NCBI RefSeq assembly: GCF_963667775.1
Contig: NZ_OY764015.1
Span: 3,089,001 to 3,153,000 of the forward strand
Direction: 5' to 3'
DNA length: 64,000 nt
Origin: an uncultured Trichococcus sp.
GTDB lineage: Bacteria; Bacillota; Bacilli; Lactobacillales; Aerococcaceae
The position numbers and the translations under genes are program-made. The stretch's first letter is position 1; each line of letters starts with the position of its first letter. A model generated the notes under the pieces. It searched no databases. It saw nothing but the letters and a program-made list of their open reading frames with translations, and was not told the origin of the DNA. Positions 7,288-15,032 of the stretch are shown one piece after another.

Positions 7288-8544
7288 TTAAGTGATGCTG
7301 TTTTTTTCTTTTGCTTCCGTCAATTGTACAATTGTTTCGAATGCAACTTCAATCCCTTTTTGCAATTGCGCATAATCTGTCCATTCTTCCGGTGTATGGC
7401 TGATTCCGTCTTTGCTGGGAACAAAAATCAAGCCTGTGTTGGTGAAACTCGCAAATATCATGGCGTCATGGCCGGCACCGCTGACCATTTTCCGATAACG
7501 CAGACCCAGTTTTTCGCAATTTTTGATCAGCAATGATTGGATATCCGCTGACATCTCGACCGGATCCCCATAGAGCAACTCTTCTGTACTGAAAGAGATG
7601 CCAGTTCTTTCCGCATCAGCCACAAGCTGCTCGATTTTCCGGAGGATACGTTGGATGGTTCCGCTATTGGCGGAACGAATGTCCACCGTGAAAACAACCT
7701 GATTCGGGATGACATTGGCGCCGTTCGGGAAGACATCCAGTTTTCCGACAGTCAAGACCGGTCTATCGGGTTCGTCCAAGACCAGTCCAGGCAGTTCCTT
7801 CAATAGGGATACTGCCGCTGCGAGAGCATCAGCCCGGCTTTCCATCGGGGTAGTTCCGGCATGTCCGGATTTCCCTTTGACGGTGACGCGGATTTCGGTC
7901 ATGCCGACGATCATTTCGACTATGCCCACATCCTGAGCTGCTTCCTCCAACAAAGGACCCTGTTCGATATGCAATTCCATGAAGGCTTTCACATCATTCC
8001 TGGTGCGCAGCGCCGAACCGATGCCAGCAGCCTCGAAGCCCATTTTTTCCATTGCTTCAGCTGCGGAAAGACCGGCACTGTCCTTCATTTCGTTCAGATC
8101 AGCAACGGTGATTTGACCAGCTATCATACGGGAACCCAGCACACCGCCTCCGAAGCGGGAACCTTCTTCTTCGATCATCGCAATGACTTCGAGCGGGTAT
8201 TGGGGTTCTAAGCCATGTTGCTGGAACAAAGCGGCCACTTCAAGTCCGGTGACGACACCGGCGGGGCCATCGAAAGAGCCGCCATTCGGGACACTGTCAA
8301 AATGTGAACCGATGATGACCGCAGGTGCATTTTTCAACGCACCTTCCAGTCTTCCGTAAATGTTTCCGACCGCATCTTCCCGGACAGCAAGGCCGATTTT
8401 ATTCATTTCCTGTTTGATGTAATGGCGGGCCGCTGTATCCTCCTTGCTATAGGAAAGTCTGGTCGTTCCGTGACCGGGAGTTGCAGTAAACCGTGCAAGT
8501 GACTCGATATGGGTCTGGATGCGGTGCTTATTTGCTTTAAACAT
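7288..8544 (-). CDS. M20-family Zn-dependent amidohydrolase (allantoate/N-carbamoyl-amino-acid type)
   Basis: A 418-residue metallohydrolase with binuclear metal ligands visible in GSHFDSVPNGGSFDG (His81, Asp83, Asp92) and IEEEGSRF (Glu125-127), followed by the LHIEQGPLLE motif typical of allantoate amidohydrolases and L-N-carbamoylases. The family removes a carbamoyl or ureido group from an amino acid or ureide, releasing ammonia and CO2, in the cytoplasm. It is the first gene of a two-gene unit with the ArgH-like lyase, which suggests breakdown of a nitrogen-rich compound in two steps. The true substrate cannot be decided from sequence. AAGGAGG lies 13 bases before ATG 8544. Confidence 0.85.
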   Translation of the reverse strand: MFKANKHRIQTHIESLARFTATPGHGTTRLSYSKEDTAARHYIKQEMNKIGLAVREDAVGNIYGRLEGALKNAPAVIIGSHFDSVPNGGSFDGPAGVVTGLEVAALFQQHGLEPQYPLEVIAMIEEEGSRFGGGVLGSRMIAGQITVADLNEMKDSAGLSAAEAMEKMGFEAAGIGSALRTRNDVKAFMELHIEQGPLLEEAAQDVGIVEMIVGMTEIRVTVKGKSGHAGTTPMESRADALAAAVSLLKELPGLVLDEPDRPVLTVGKLDVFPNGANVIPNQVVFTVDIRSANSGTIQRILRKIEQLVADAERTGISFSTEELLYGDPVEMSADIQSLLIKNCEKLGLRYRKMVSGAGHDAMIFASFTNTGLIFVPSKDGISHTPEEWTDYAQLQKGIEVAFETIVQLTEAKEKNSIT

Positions 8545-8745
8545 AGGTATTCGTAATCCTCCTTTCTTAATGCTGCCTATTCGTAAAAATGCTTGTAAAC
8601 GCAGATGTTCTCATTTTTTTTTAATTTTATTTTCTATATTGAATCCTAGAGCAAAAACGTCCAAAAAGCAAGGGGAATCAAGGATTTTAATGGTAAATGG
8701 AGAATAAAAATGAGCTGCGGCATTGAAAAACGCCGCAAATCGCGA

Positions 8746-8774
8746 TTGACAGAGGGATAACAGCGCGGTACAAT
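8746..8774 (+). promoter_or_regulatory. Near-consensus sigma-A promoter
   Basis: TTGACA at 8746-8751, a 17-bp spacer and TACAAT at 8769-8774. It is one of the best promoters in the window and reads into a region without a long gene. Confidence 0.85.
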
Positions 8775-8849
8775 AGCATTAATTTATTTTTAAATGTGAA
8801 TTTGATGAAAAAAATATTGAATAGCAATAAATGGCGTGGAGGGATGAGA

Positions 8850-8921
8850 ATGATACACGGCTATATGGACATGCAGATGTGTTGCGGGAAAGATAAGCTT
8901 GTGCATTGTGCGCTCATTTGA
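8850..8921 (+). CDS. Hypothetical 23-residue peptide
   Basis: ATG at 8850 is preceded by GGAGG with seven bases between. The peptide, MIHGYMDMQMCCGKDKLVHC followed by ALI, has three cysteines and no membrane segment. I do not recognise it. It lies about 70 bases into the transcript from the near-consensus promoter at 8746. Translation is plausible but unproven, and the structured downstream half may be the functional part. Confidence 0.4.
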   Translation: MIHGYMDMQMCCGKDKLVHCALI

Positions 8922-9024
8922 ACAGCCTTTATGGGAAGTATCCGGCAGGGTCGTCCAATCGACTATGATGGAGCCGATCATTGATTGGAAAATAGACTTC
9001 CGAAACAACAATAAGGGTTACAAT

Positions 9025-9060
9025 GCGCATGATGTATCGTCATACATATGTGCTTTTTTT
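9025..9060 (+). terminator. Terminator of the small transcript
   Basis: Arms GCGCATGATGTAT and ATACATATGTGC pair with one bulge and are followed by seven T. Confidence 0.75.
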
Positions 9061-9140
9061 GTATGCTGATGAAAAATAAAGGGAAATGCGCGCCAAGCAT
9101 GACCGCACTGCATTAAAACATGTGATGGGAGGAATAATGG

Positions 9141-9890
9141 ATGAAACCGATTATTGGAATTGGAGGCAATCATCTGACTGCTGAAATCGGCAATCAAATG
9201 GAAAAAACATACACACCGCAAGGGTTTATCGATGGTGTACAAGTAGCAGGAGGGATTCCGCTTGTGATTCCCATCAGCGATCCAATGGATGCAGAGCATT
9301 ACATCAATGCTGTGGATGGATTGATTTTGGCGGGCGGTCAAGACGTATCCCCGATTCTTTATGATGAGGAGCCGACGCACCGGTTGGGTGTCACGCATCC
9401 GGCGAGGGATGCTTTTGAGATCGCTTTGGCCAGAGAGGCATATAATCAATGCAAACCGATTTTTGCGGTATGCCGCGGGATGCAACTGATCAATGTCGCT
9501 TTTGGCGGAAGTCTGCATCAGGATATCAGCCAACTGGAAGAGTATGATGTCCAGCATGACCAAAAAACGAACATCCAGTACGCTTCCCATTCGATTTCGA
9601 TTGCGCCAAATAATTTCTTGCGTTCCTTTTTAGGGGAGAAGCATCTCGTCAACTCTTTCCATCACCAAGGCGTCAAGGAACTGGCGGAACCTTTTGAGGC
9701 TATCGCTTGGAGCTCCGACGGGTTGATTGAGGCTTTCCAGGCAAAAGAAAGAAGCCAAAATATCTTCGCGGTGCAGTGGCATCCGGAATTTATGCTGGCC
9801 TCCTCACAGAAAATGCAATATTTCTTTGATGAAATCGTCTTTCTGGCTGGGACAGGCATTCATTATCAAGACAACGTGATGCATTATTAA
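9141..9890 (+). CDS. Class I glutamine amidotransferase-like hydrolase (peptidase C26, PuuD-like)
   Basis: A 249-residue alpha/beta protein of the gamma-glutamyl-gamma-aminobutyrate hydrolase family. The nucleophile elbow FAVCRGMQ carries Cys111, and QWHPE near the C-terminus gives His214 and Glu216, completing the triad. Family members cleave gamma-glutamyl amides such as gamma-glutamyl-GABA in putrescine breakdown. No other putrescine genes are nearby, so the substrate is open. The start has GGGAGG upstream, and the gene ends at a strong terminator. Confidence 0.85.
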   Translation: MKPIIGIGGNHLTAEIGNQMEKTYTPQGFIDGVQVAGGIPLVIPISDPMDAEHYINAVDGLILAGGQDVSPILYDEEPTHRLGVTHPARDAFEIALAREAYNQCKPIFAVCRGMQLINVAFGGSLHQDISQLEEYDVQHDQKTNIQYASHSISIAPNNFLRSFLGEKHLVNSFHHQGVKELAEPFEAIAWSSDGLIEAFQAKERSQNIFAVQWHPEFMLASSQKMQYFFDEIVFLAGTGIHYQDNVMHY

Positions 9891-9895
9891 GGATT

Positions 9896-9942
9896 GTTCA
9901 GAAACCTGCAGCCAGCCAGTTGCTTGGTTTCTGAACTTTTTT
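9896..9942 (+). terminator. Terminator after the C26 hydrolase gene
   Basis: An 11-bp perfect stem (9896-9906 with 9926-9936) is followed by six T. Confidence 0.9.
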
Positions 9943-10036
9943 GTGCATGCAACTCTGCTAAAAAATAGCTAAAGAAGGCGGTATGGATTAAAATGAATGT
10001 AAGAAGAACGCCAACGGTAGCTGGGAGGCCAAATTT

Positions 10037-10585
10037 ATGAAACGTGTACCGAACATCTTGACTCTGATACGCCTGTTTTTGATTCCTTTTTATTTGACGG
10101 TCTTCTATTCCGATACGGCGCATCCGGTCCGGTGGGCGATGATCATTTTTTTGGTCGCCAGCCTTACCGACATCATCGATGGCTACATCGCCCGTAAATA
10201 TGATGCCATCACGAAATTCGGACAGGTGGCTGACCCGTTTGCGGATAAAGTGATGCAGCTTTCTGTTCTGTATACTTTGATGGACATCGGCTATATAGAA
10301 AATTGGTTTTTCCTGATCGTGCTGATAAAGGACGGTTTGCAGATATTGTTGGGCGTGGCTTTGCTGAATGTAGAGCCGAAGATCATCGTACCGGCGAATG
10401 TATTCGGAAAGGCGACGACTGTCCTGATTTTCGCCACGATTCTGCTTTCCTTGTTCCGCTTGCCGGGACTGTTCTATTTGCAGCTGTTCGTCGGGGGATT
10501 GGCTGTCTTCACTTTCTCCCAGTATGCCTACCATGTTTGGCAAGCTTGGAAAAAAAACAAATCCGCCAAAATGGATAATCAGTGA
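10037..10585 (+). CDS. pgsA: CDP-alcohol phosphatidyltransferase (PgsA type)
   Basis: A 182-residue membrane protein with the CDP-alcohol transferase signature DG-x2-AR-x8-G-x3-D-x3-D, seen from Asp48 to Asp70 (DGYIARKYD...GQVADPFAD), and about five membrane segments. The PgsA reaction joins glycerol-3-phosphate to CDP-diacylglycerol, giving phosphatidylglycerol phosphate in the cytoplasmic membrane. In many relatives the main pgsA lies next to cinA-recA. Here it stands alone, so this may be a second copy or a related synthase. Its stop codon is at the edge of repeat copy A. Confidence 0.8.
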   Translation: MKRVPNILTLIRLFLIPFYLTVFYSDTAHPVRWAMIIFLVASLTDIIDGYIARKYDAITKFGQVADPFADKVMQLSVLYTLMDIGYIENWFFLIVLIKDGLQILLGVALLNVEPKIIVPANVFGKATTVLIFATILLSLFRLPGLFYLQLFVGGLAVFTFSQYAYHVWQAWKKNKSAKMDNQ

Positions 10586-10802
10586 TAAGAAAAGCTGAAC
10601 GGGTTCGTTCAGCCCTGAAAGAAATTTAGGAAATCTGTCCGACTGAGCATCGAAGAGCGCAATAGGACAGATTTATCTAATTTCCGAAGGGCTAACCCGT
10701 GAAGCTGGACATCATTTTAGGTGCATGAAACATTTTGCAAACTTGTGAAACACCTACGGTGATGCACTTTTCACTCTGGAAAATTTTATAAATTCCTATA
10801 TG
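10585..10802 (+). repeat. Large intergenic repeat, copy A (218 bp)
   Basis: This matches the reverse complement of 30490-30773 with one substitution plus one 67-for-1-bp difference. It contains several imperfect palindromes, including GTGCAT/ATGCAC arms enclosing CACCTACGGTG. There is no ORF and no terminal inverted repeat, so it is not an ordinary insertion sequence. Confidence 0.92.
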
Positions 10803-10805
10803 TTC

Positions 10806-10838
10806 AAAAAAAACGACGAGTCTCCTCGTCGTTTTTTC
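10806..10838 (-). terminator. Terminator of the aminotransferase gene (bidirectional)
   Basis: Perfect arms AAAACGACGAG/CTCGTCGTTTT are flanked by A- and T-runs at the end of the minus-strand gene. Confidence 0.88.
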
Positions 10839-12007
10839 TATAGATTCGGATAAGCTTTTATGACATAGGCTTTGATGCGATCCACGGCTTCCTGAAGGAC
10901 TTCTTCCGATTCGGCGAATGGAATCCTCAAGTAGCCTTCGCCCATTTTACCGAAAGCAGAGCCCGGTGTGAGCGCTACGTGGGTTTCAGTCAAGATTTCC
11001 ATCGCAAAATCATAGGAGGACTTGCCGAATGCCTTAATGTTCGGGAAGGCATAGAAGGCGCCTTCCGTGCTCAGGCATTTGAAGCCGGGGATCTGATTCA
11101 AGCCGTCGACGATGATGTGGCGGCGACGGTCATATTGTTCCAGGAAATAACGGACATCATCCTGAGGTCCGGTTATTGCAGCGATTGCGGCTTCCTGTAT
11201 GAAGGGGGGAACGCAAAATCCGACCCCTTCCCTGAATTCGGCCATGCGATCGATGGCTGTGTGGTTGCCGACGACATAGCCGATCCGCCAACCCGTCATC
11301 GCATAGGTTTTGGACAAGCTGTTCACCACGAAATGATTTTCTTTTGCGCCAGGTATCTGGAACAGGCTGAAATGTTTCTTGCCATCGTAAATAAGGCTTT
11401 CGTAGACTTCATCCGACAGAATCGCAATCTGATGGCGATCGGCCAAGGCCACGATGGCTTCCATATCACTCGGATCGAGAATAGAACCCATCGGATTGTT
11501 CGGGGTATTCAGAATGATCAAACGCGTTTTGTCGGTCAGTACTTGCTCGATATCAGCAGCCTGCATCTTGAATGAATTTTCTTCGTAGACGGGCACCGGG
11601 ACGACTTTAGCGCCCAAAAGCATGATCTGGCCTAGATAATTCGGATAGCTCGGATCGGCGATGATGACCTCATCGCCTGGATTCAGGATTGACATCATCA
11701 CGTGCAGGATACCTTCCGTTCCGCCGAAAGTCGCCATGACTTCATCCGGTTCGAAGGGGATGCCGGTCTGGTCCGTATATTTTTTTGCTACGGCTTGCTG
11801 AAAGGTAAACTCACCCACATTAGGTCCGTAGTGCGTATGATTTGCGGCGATGGCATCCTGACCGGCTTTTTTGATGTACTCGGGGGTTTCGAAATTCGGT
11901 TCACCCATCGTCAGCATCAGCGTGTCATCGAATTGGGCGGCCAATTTTGCCATTTTTCGGATGCTGGATGCAGGATAGTTTTTGGATAGTTCAGACCAAT
12001 GGTACAT
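10838..12007 (-). CDS. PLP-dependent class I/II aminotransferase
   Basis: A 389-residue fold-type I aminotransferase. The PLP lysine is Lys233 in NSLSKTYAMTGWRIGY. The cofactor contacts NTPNNP (168-173) and Asp199 of ILSDEVYE are present. Such enzymes move amino groups between amino acids and 2-oxo acids in the cytoplasm. It resembles the PatA/aspartate-aminotransferase-like branch, but substrate range within this family is not readable from sequence. It is a single gene with its own terminator, facing the pgsA gene. Confidence 0.85.
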   Translation of the reverse strand: MYHWSELSKNYPASSIRKMAKLAAQFDDTLMLTMGEPNFETPEYIKKAGQDAIAANHTHYGPNVGEFTFQQAVAKKYTDQTGIPFEPDEVMATFGGTEGILHVMMSILNPGDEVIIADPSYPNYLGQIMLLGAKVVPVPVYEENSFKMQAADIEQVLTDKTRLIILNTPNNPMGSILDPSDMEAIVALADRHQIAILSDEVYESLIYDGKKHFSLFQIPGAKENHFVVNSLSKTYAMTGWRIGYVVGNHTAIDRMAEFREGVGFCVPPFIQEAAIAAITGPQDDVRYFLEQYDRRRHIIVDGLNQIPGFKCLSTEGAFYAFPNIKAFGKSSYDFAMEILTETHVALTPGSAFGKMGEGYLRIPFAESEEVLQEAVDRIKAYVIKAYPNL

Positions 12008-12297
12008 ATATGTTTGCTCCCTTTATTCGATTTTTCTTCTATTTTATCAGATATGCGCTGACTATCCTAGTGTCGATAGGGGAGAGCGTGTATAAGCGGA
12101 CGGAAGGAAGCAAAAAAGAATCAATAGATAATTTTCTGAAAAAATGCATGCAATGAGATTGTTTTGGTATAATTGAGTGATGGGTACAACAAGCAAAACG
12201 ACTTTGCATATGCTGCAACGGTATGGCCTACCTTATCGTTCATTTTATTAATATGGATGGAAGTCAGATTTTGTAATAATAATTTAGGAGTACAAGG

Positions 12298-12945
12298 ATG
12301 TCAGAGCAGCAGATCTATTTATTATTGACGGATACAGGGTCCATGTTGACACGGACCATCAAACTGTTCACGAGGAAAAAATATAATCACGTATCCTTGG
12401 CTTTTGATCCGGAACTGGCGGATACTTTCAGTTTCGGCCGAAAAAAAGCTGATAACCCTTTTATAGGGGGCTTCATACATGAAGATGTAACATCGGATTT
12501 CTACAGCCAAGCAAAATGTGCAGTATATTCGTTGTCAGTGTCTGAGGAACAGGCGGCGGTGATGCGAGGTTATGTTTCTTTATTCGAAAAGGACAAAGAA
12601 AAGTACCATTATAACTTTTTGGGGCTAGTGCCTGCTCTGTTCAACAAGGCGTGGAACAGGGAAAATCATTATTTTTGCTCGCATTTTGTTTCGGCTGTGT
12701 TAGTTGAGGGGGACGTTCTGCAATCCGATAAGCCCGTGACACTGATGAGGCCGGCAGATATTTTGGAGGCATTGCCTTTTGCACTTGTATATGAAGGGAT
12801 TCTTTGCCAATTCAATGAATTGTCCATGAATGCGGACGAGCAAGGTTTGGTCTATGAAGCTGAGATGATAATCGAATCGGTCGGTCCGGGGAGTGCAGAA
12901 CACTGCTTTCCGGAAAAATTTTCTCCTGTTCCTCTCCTCAGATAA
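12298..12945 (+). CDS. Permuted papain-like (NlpC/P60 superfamily) protein
   Basis: A 215-residue cytoplasmic-looking protein without a signal peptide. A histidine in KYNHVSLAFD (His31) precedes the cysteine in HYFCSHFVSAVL (Cys127). This order, His before Cys, is that of the permuted papain-like amidases related to YiiX and LRAT-type proteins, and it is the reverse of normal NlpC/P60. Substrates could be cell-wall peptides, lipids or proteins. The gene stands alone, follows an A/T-rich 290-bp gap with a TATAAT at 12168, and has GGAG seven bases before the start. I do not recognise a specific ortholog. Confidence 0.6.
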   Translation: MSEQQIYLLLTDTGSMLTRTIKLFTRKKYNHVSLAFDPELADTFSFGRKKADNPFIGGFIHEDVTSDFYSQAKCAVYSLSVSEEQAAVMRGYVSLFEKDKEKYHYNFLGLVPALFNKAWNRENHYFCSHFVSAVLVEGDVLQSDKPVTLMRPADILEALPFALVYEGILCQFNELSMNADEQGLVYEAEMIIESVGPGSAEHCFPEKFSPVPLLR

Positions 12946-12994
12946 TGCGATCCAGAGAGATAAGTGGCAAGAATATGAAAGAAAAATAAAATCA

Positions 12995-13023
12995 TTGACT
13001 TATTTCTAATTTAGATTTAATAT
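12995..13023 (+). promoter_or_regulatory. Promoter of the ilvD leader
   Basis: TTGACT at 12995-13000, a 17-bp spacer and TAATAT at 13018-13023. Confidence 0.75.
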
Positions 13024-13056
13024 TTAGAGAAAGATAATGAAAGGAGTTGCAGCAGG

Positions 13057-13131
13057 ATGAGAAAAAGGGATGCACACAGTACGGCAGCTTGCCAGGCTGC
13101 AAACACTTTATTAGTCATTATTATGCCCTAG
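13057..13131 (+). CDS. ilvD leader peptide (branched-chain amino acid attenuator)
   Basis: A 24-residue ORF with AAGGAG ten bases upstream. Its C-terminal part reads NTLLVIIMP, that is Leu-Leu-Val-Ile-Ile in a row, the hallmark of a ribosome-mediated attenuation leader for branched-chain amino acids. The stop codon overlaps the first downstream hairpin (13131-13138 with 13152-13159). When charged Leu, Val or Ile tRNA is scarce, the ribosome would stall on these codons and favour the antiterminator. Confidence 0.85.
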   Translation: MRKRDAHSTAACQAANTLLVIIMP

Positions 13132-13223
13132 GATTCAAACTATTCAATTAGTTGAGTCCTATTCTTAGTGAATCAGGGCTCGACGTAAGCTGAAGCCCTA
13201 TATCACATGAGGGCTTCTTTTTT
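13131..13223 (+). promoter_or_regulatory. Attenuator with alternative hairpins upstream of ilvD
   Basis: A terminator hairpin GAAGCCCT/AGGGCTTC (13192-13199 with 13210-13217) is followed by six T. Its left arm can instead pair with AGGGCT at 13175-13180, giving a mutually exclusive structure. Together with the LLVII leader peptide this is a complete attenuation device. No T-box motif is present. Confidence 0.85.
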
Positions 13224-13253
13224 ATAAATATAAGGAAAAAAGGGGAGACAGCA

Positions 13254-14951
13254 ATGCGTAGTGATAAAATTAAAAAGGGAATAGATAAGGCACCACATCG
13301 TTCTTTGCTGAGAGCGACCGGACAAATCAAAGAAGAATCGAATATGGATAAGCCGTTCATAGCTGTCTGCAACTCCTATACAGACATCGTTCCTGGACAT
13401 GTGCATTTGAGAGAGTTAGGGGACATCGCCAAAGAAGCAATCCGTGAAGCCGGTGGGATTCCTTTCGAATTCGACACGATCGGTGTCTGTGACGGCATCT
13501 CAATGGGACACATCGGAATGCGTTACTCATTGCCATCGCGCGAAATCATTGCCGACGCAGCTGAAACAGTCATCAACGCACACTGGTTCGACGGTGTTTT
13601 CTATATCCCGAACTGCGATAAAATCACTCCGGGCATGCTGCTGGCGGCTGTCCGCACCAATGTTCCGGCTATTTTCTGTTCCGGAGGCCCGATGAAGGCT
13701 GGCCTTTCCGCTACTGGACAGGCTCTGACTTTGTCATCCATGTTTGAAGCCGTTGGTACTTTCAAAGAGGGTAAAATGACCCAGGAAGAATTTTTCGATA
13801 TGGAAGCCAATGCTTGCCCAACATGCGGTTCTTGTGCGGGTATGTTCACCGCCAACTCCATGAACTGTTTGATGGAAGTATTGGGATTGGCATTGCCATA
13901 CAACGGGACTGCTTTGGCAGTCAGTGATGAGAGAAGACAACTGATTCGCGAGGCGGCCTTCCAATTGATGGACTTGGTCAAAAAAGATATTAAGCCGCGT
14001 GATATCATCACTGCTGATGCGATCGACGATGCCTTCGCTTTGGATATGGCGATGGGTGGATCGACAAATACAGTACTGCATACATTGGCTTTGGCGAAAG
14101 AAGCCGGAATCGATTATGACATGAACCGCATCAACCAAATTGCGGAAAAGACTCCGTACCTATCAAAAATTGCGCCATCATCTGTTTACTCCATGCATGA
14201 TGTGCACGAAGCAGGCGGGATTCCGGCGATCATGAACGAGTTGATCAAACACGGAAGCCTGCATCCGGACCGTATCACCGTCACCGGTAACACAATCCGT
14301 GAGAACGTCGCGGGACACGAAATCAAAAATGAGGCAGTCATCCATAAATACGAAAATGCCTATTCTCCTGTCGGTGGTTTGTCCATCCTGAACGGGAATA
14401 TCGCTCCTTTCGGCGGCGTCATCAAAGTAGGCGGCGTGGATGCCGACATCAAAAAATTCGTCGGAAAAGCAATCTGCTTCAGCAGCCATGATGAGGCAGT
14501 GGAAGCAATCGATAACCGTACCGTCAAAAAAGGACATGTCGTCGTCATCCGTTATGAAGGACCTAAAGGCGGCCCTGGAATGCCGGAAATGTTGGCGCCG
14601 ACGTCTTCCATCGTGGGACGCGGCTTAGGGCGCGATGTTGCCCTGATCACGGATGGCCGCTTCTCCGGTGCCACACGCGGTATCGCGATCGGACATATCT
14701 CTCCGGAAGCAGCTTCAGGCGGCCCGATCGGCTTGATCGAAGATGGGGATGAAATCGTCATCGATCTGGAGCACCGCACGCTCAACGTAAGCGTTGCTGA
14801 TGAAGTGCTGGAAGAAAGAAAGAAAAAACAGACACGCTTCATGCCGAAAGTGAAGACCGGCTGGTTGGCACGTTACGCTGCCTTGGTTACGTCAGCCAAT
14901 ACCGGCGGCGTCCTGAAGACACCGGAAGAACTTTTTGCAGAATTTGAATAG
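13254..14951 (+). CDS. ilvD: Dihydroxy-acid dehydratase
   Basis: A 565-residue IlvD/Edd-family dehydratase, which removes water from 2,3-dihydroxy-3-methyl acids in valine and isoleucine synthesis in the cytoplasm. Iron-sulfur cluster cysteines are visible in GVCDGI (Cys79), NCDKITPG (Cys121) and CPTCGSCAG (Cys191/194). Family members also dehydrate sugar acids, and the glucuronate genes lie just downstream. The leader peptide rich in Leu, Val and Ile codons nevertheless makes the amino-acid role much more likely. No ilvB, ilvN, ilvC or leu genes are adjacent, so ilvD is a single-gene unit here. AGGGGAGA precedes the ATG. Confidence 0.92.
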   Translation: MRSDKIKKGIDKAPHRSLLRATGQIKEESNMDKPFIAVCNSYTDIVPGHVHLRELGDIAKEAIREAGGIPFEFDTIGVCDGISMGHIGMRYSLPSREIIADAAETVINAHWFDGVFYIPNCDKITPGMLLAAVRTNVPAIFCSGGPMKAGLSATGQALTLSSMFEAVGTFKEGKMTQEEFFDMEANACPTCGSCAGMFTANSMNCLMEVLGLALPYNGTALAVSDERRQLIREAAFQLMDLVKKDIKPRDIITADAIDDAFALDMAMGGSTNTVLHTLALAKEAGIDYDMNRINQIAEKTPYLSKIAPSSVYSMHDVHEAGGIPAIMNELIKHGSLHPDRITVTGNTIRENVAGHEIKNEAVIHKYENAYSPVGGLSILNGNIAPFGGVIKVGGVDADIKKFVGKAICFSSHDEAVEAIDNRTVKKGHVVVIRYEGPKGGPGMPEMLAPTSSIVGRGLGRDVALITDGRFSGATRGIAIGHISPEAASGGPIGLIEDGDEIVIDLEHRTLNVSVADEVLEERKKKQTRFMPKVKTGWLARYAALVTSANTGGVLKTPEELFAEFE

Positions 14952-14955
14952 AACC

Positions 14956-14992
14956 AAAAAATCCACGACGGAGTTACCGGCGTGGATTTTTT
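14956..14992. terminator. Bidirectional terminator between ilvD and the symporter gene
   Basis: Arms AAAAAATCCAC and GTGGATTTTTT (14956-14966, 14982-14992) serve both convergent genes. Confidence 0.9.
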
Positions 14993-15032
14993 GGTGATTT
15001 GGAAGTCAGCTCATGTGGTTGCTGCGGATGGA

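Larger units (their letters stand above)
8780..9060 (+). ncRNA. Candidate structured small RNA / dual-function transcript
   Basis: A transcript of about 280 nt is bounded by the strong promoter at 8746-8774 and a terminator ending at 9060. Its second half folds well: GGAAG at 8934-8938 pairs with CTTCC at 8997-9001, and CCAATC at 8955-8960 with GATTGG at 8983-8988, with a further inner ATGAT/ATCAT helix. It also holds a 23-codon ORF with a ribosome site. I could not match it to 6S RNA, tmRNA, RNase P RNA or a riboswitch class by eye. Confidence 0.5.

Noticed and set aside
8780-9060. 6S RNA, tmRNA or RNase P RNA
   Set aside because: No 5'/3' closing stem of 6S type, no CCA end or tag reading frame, and no conserved P RNA segments were seen.
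10585-10802. Insertion sequence or transposon
   Set aside because: No transposase, no terminal inverted repeats and no clear target duplication; at most a non-autonomous element.
13131-13223. T-box leader for ilvD
   Set aside because: No GGTGGTACCGCG-like core or specifier stem is present; the leader peptide with alternative hairpins explains the terminator.
13254-14951. IlvD-family sugar-acid dehydratase of the glucuronate pathway
   Set aside because: The Leu-Val-Ile leader peptide and the separate bidirectional terminator tie it to amino acid synthesis, and UxuA already does the uronate dehydration.
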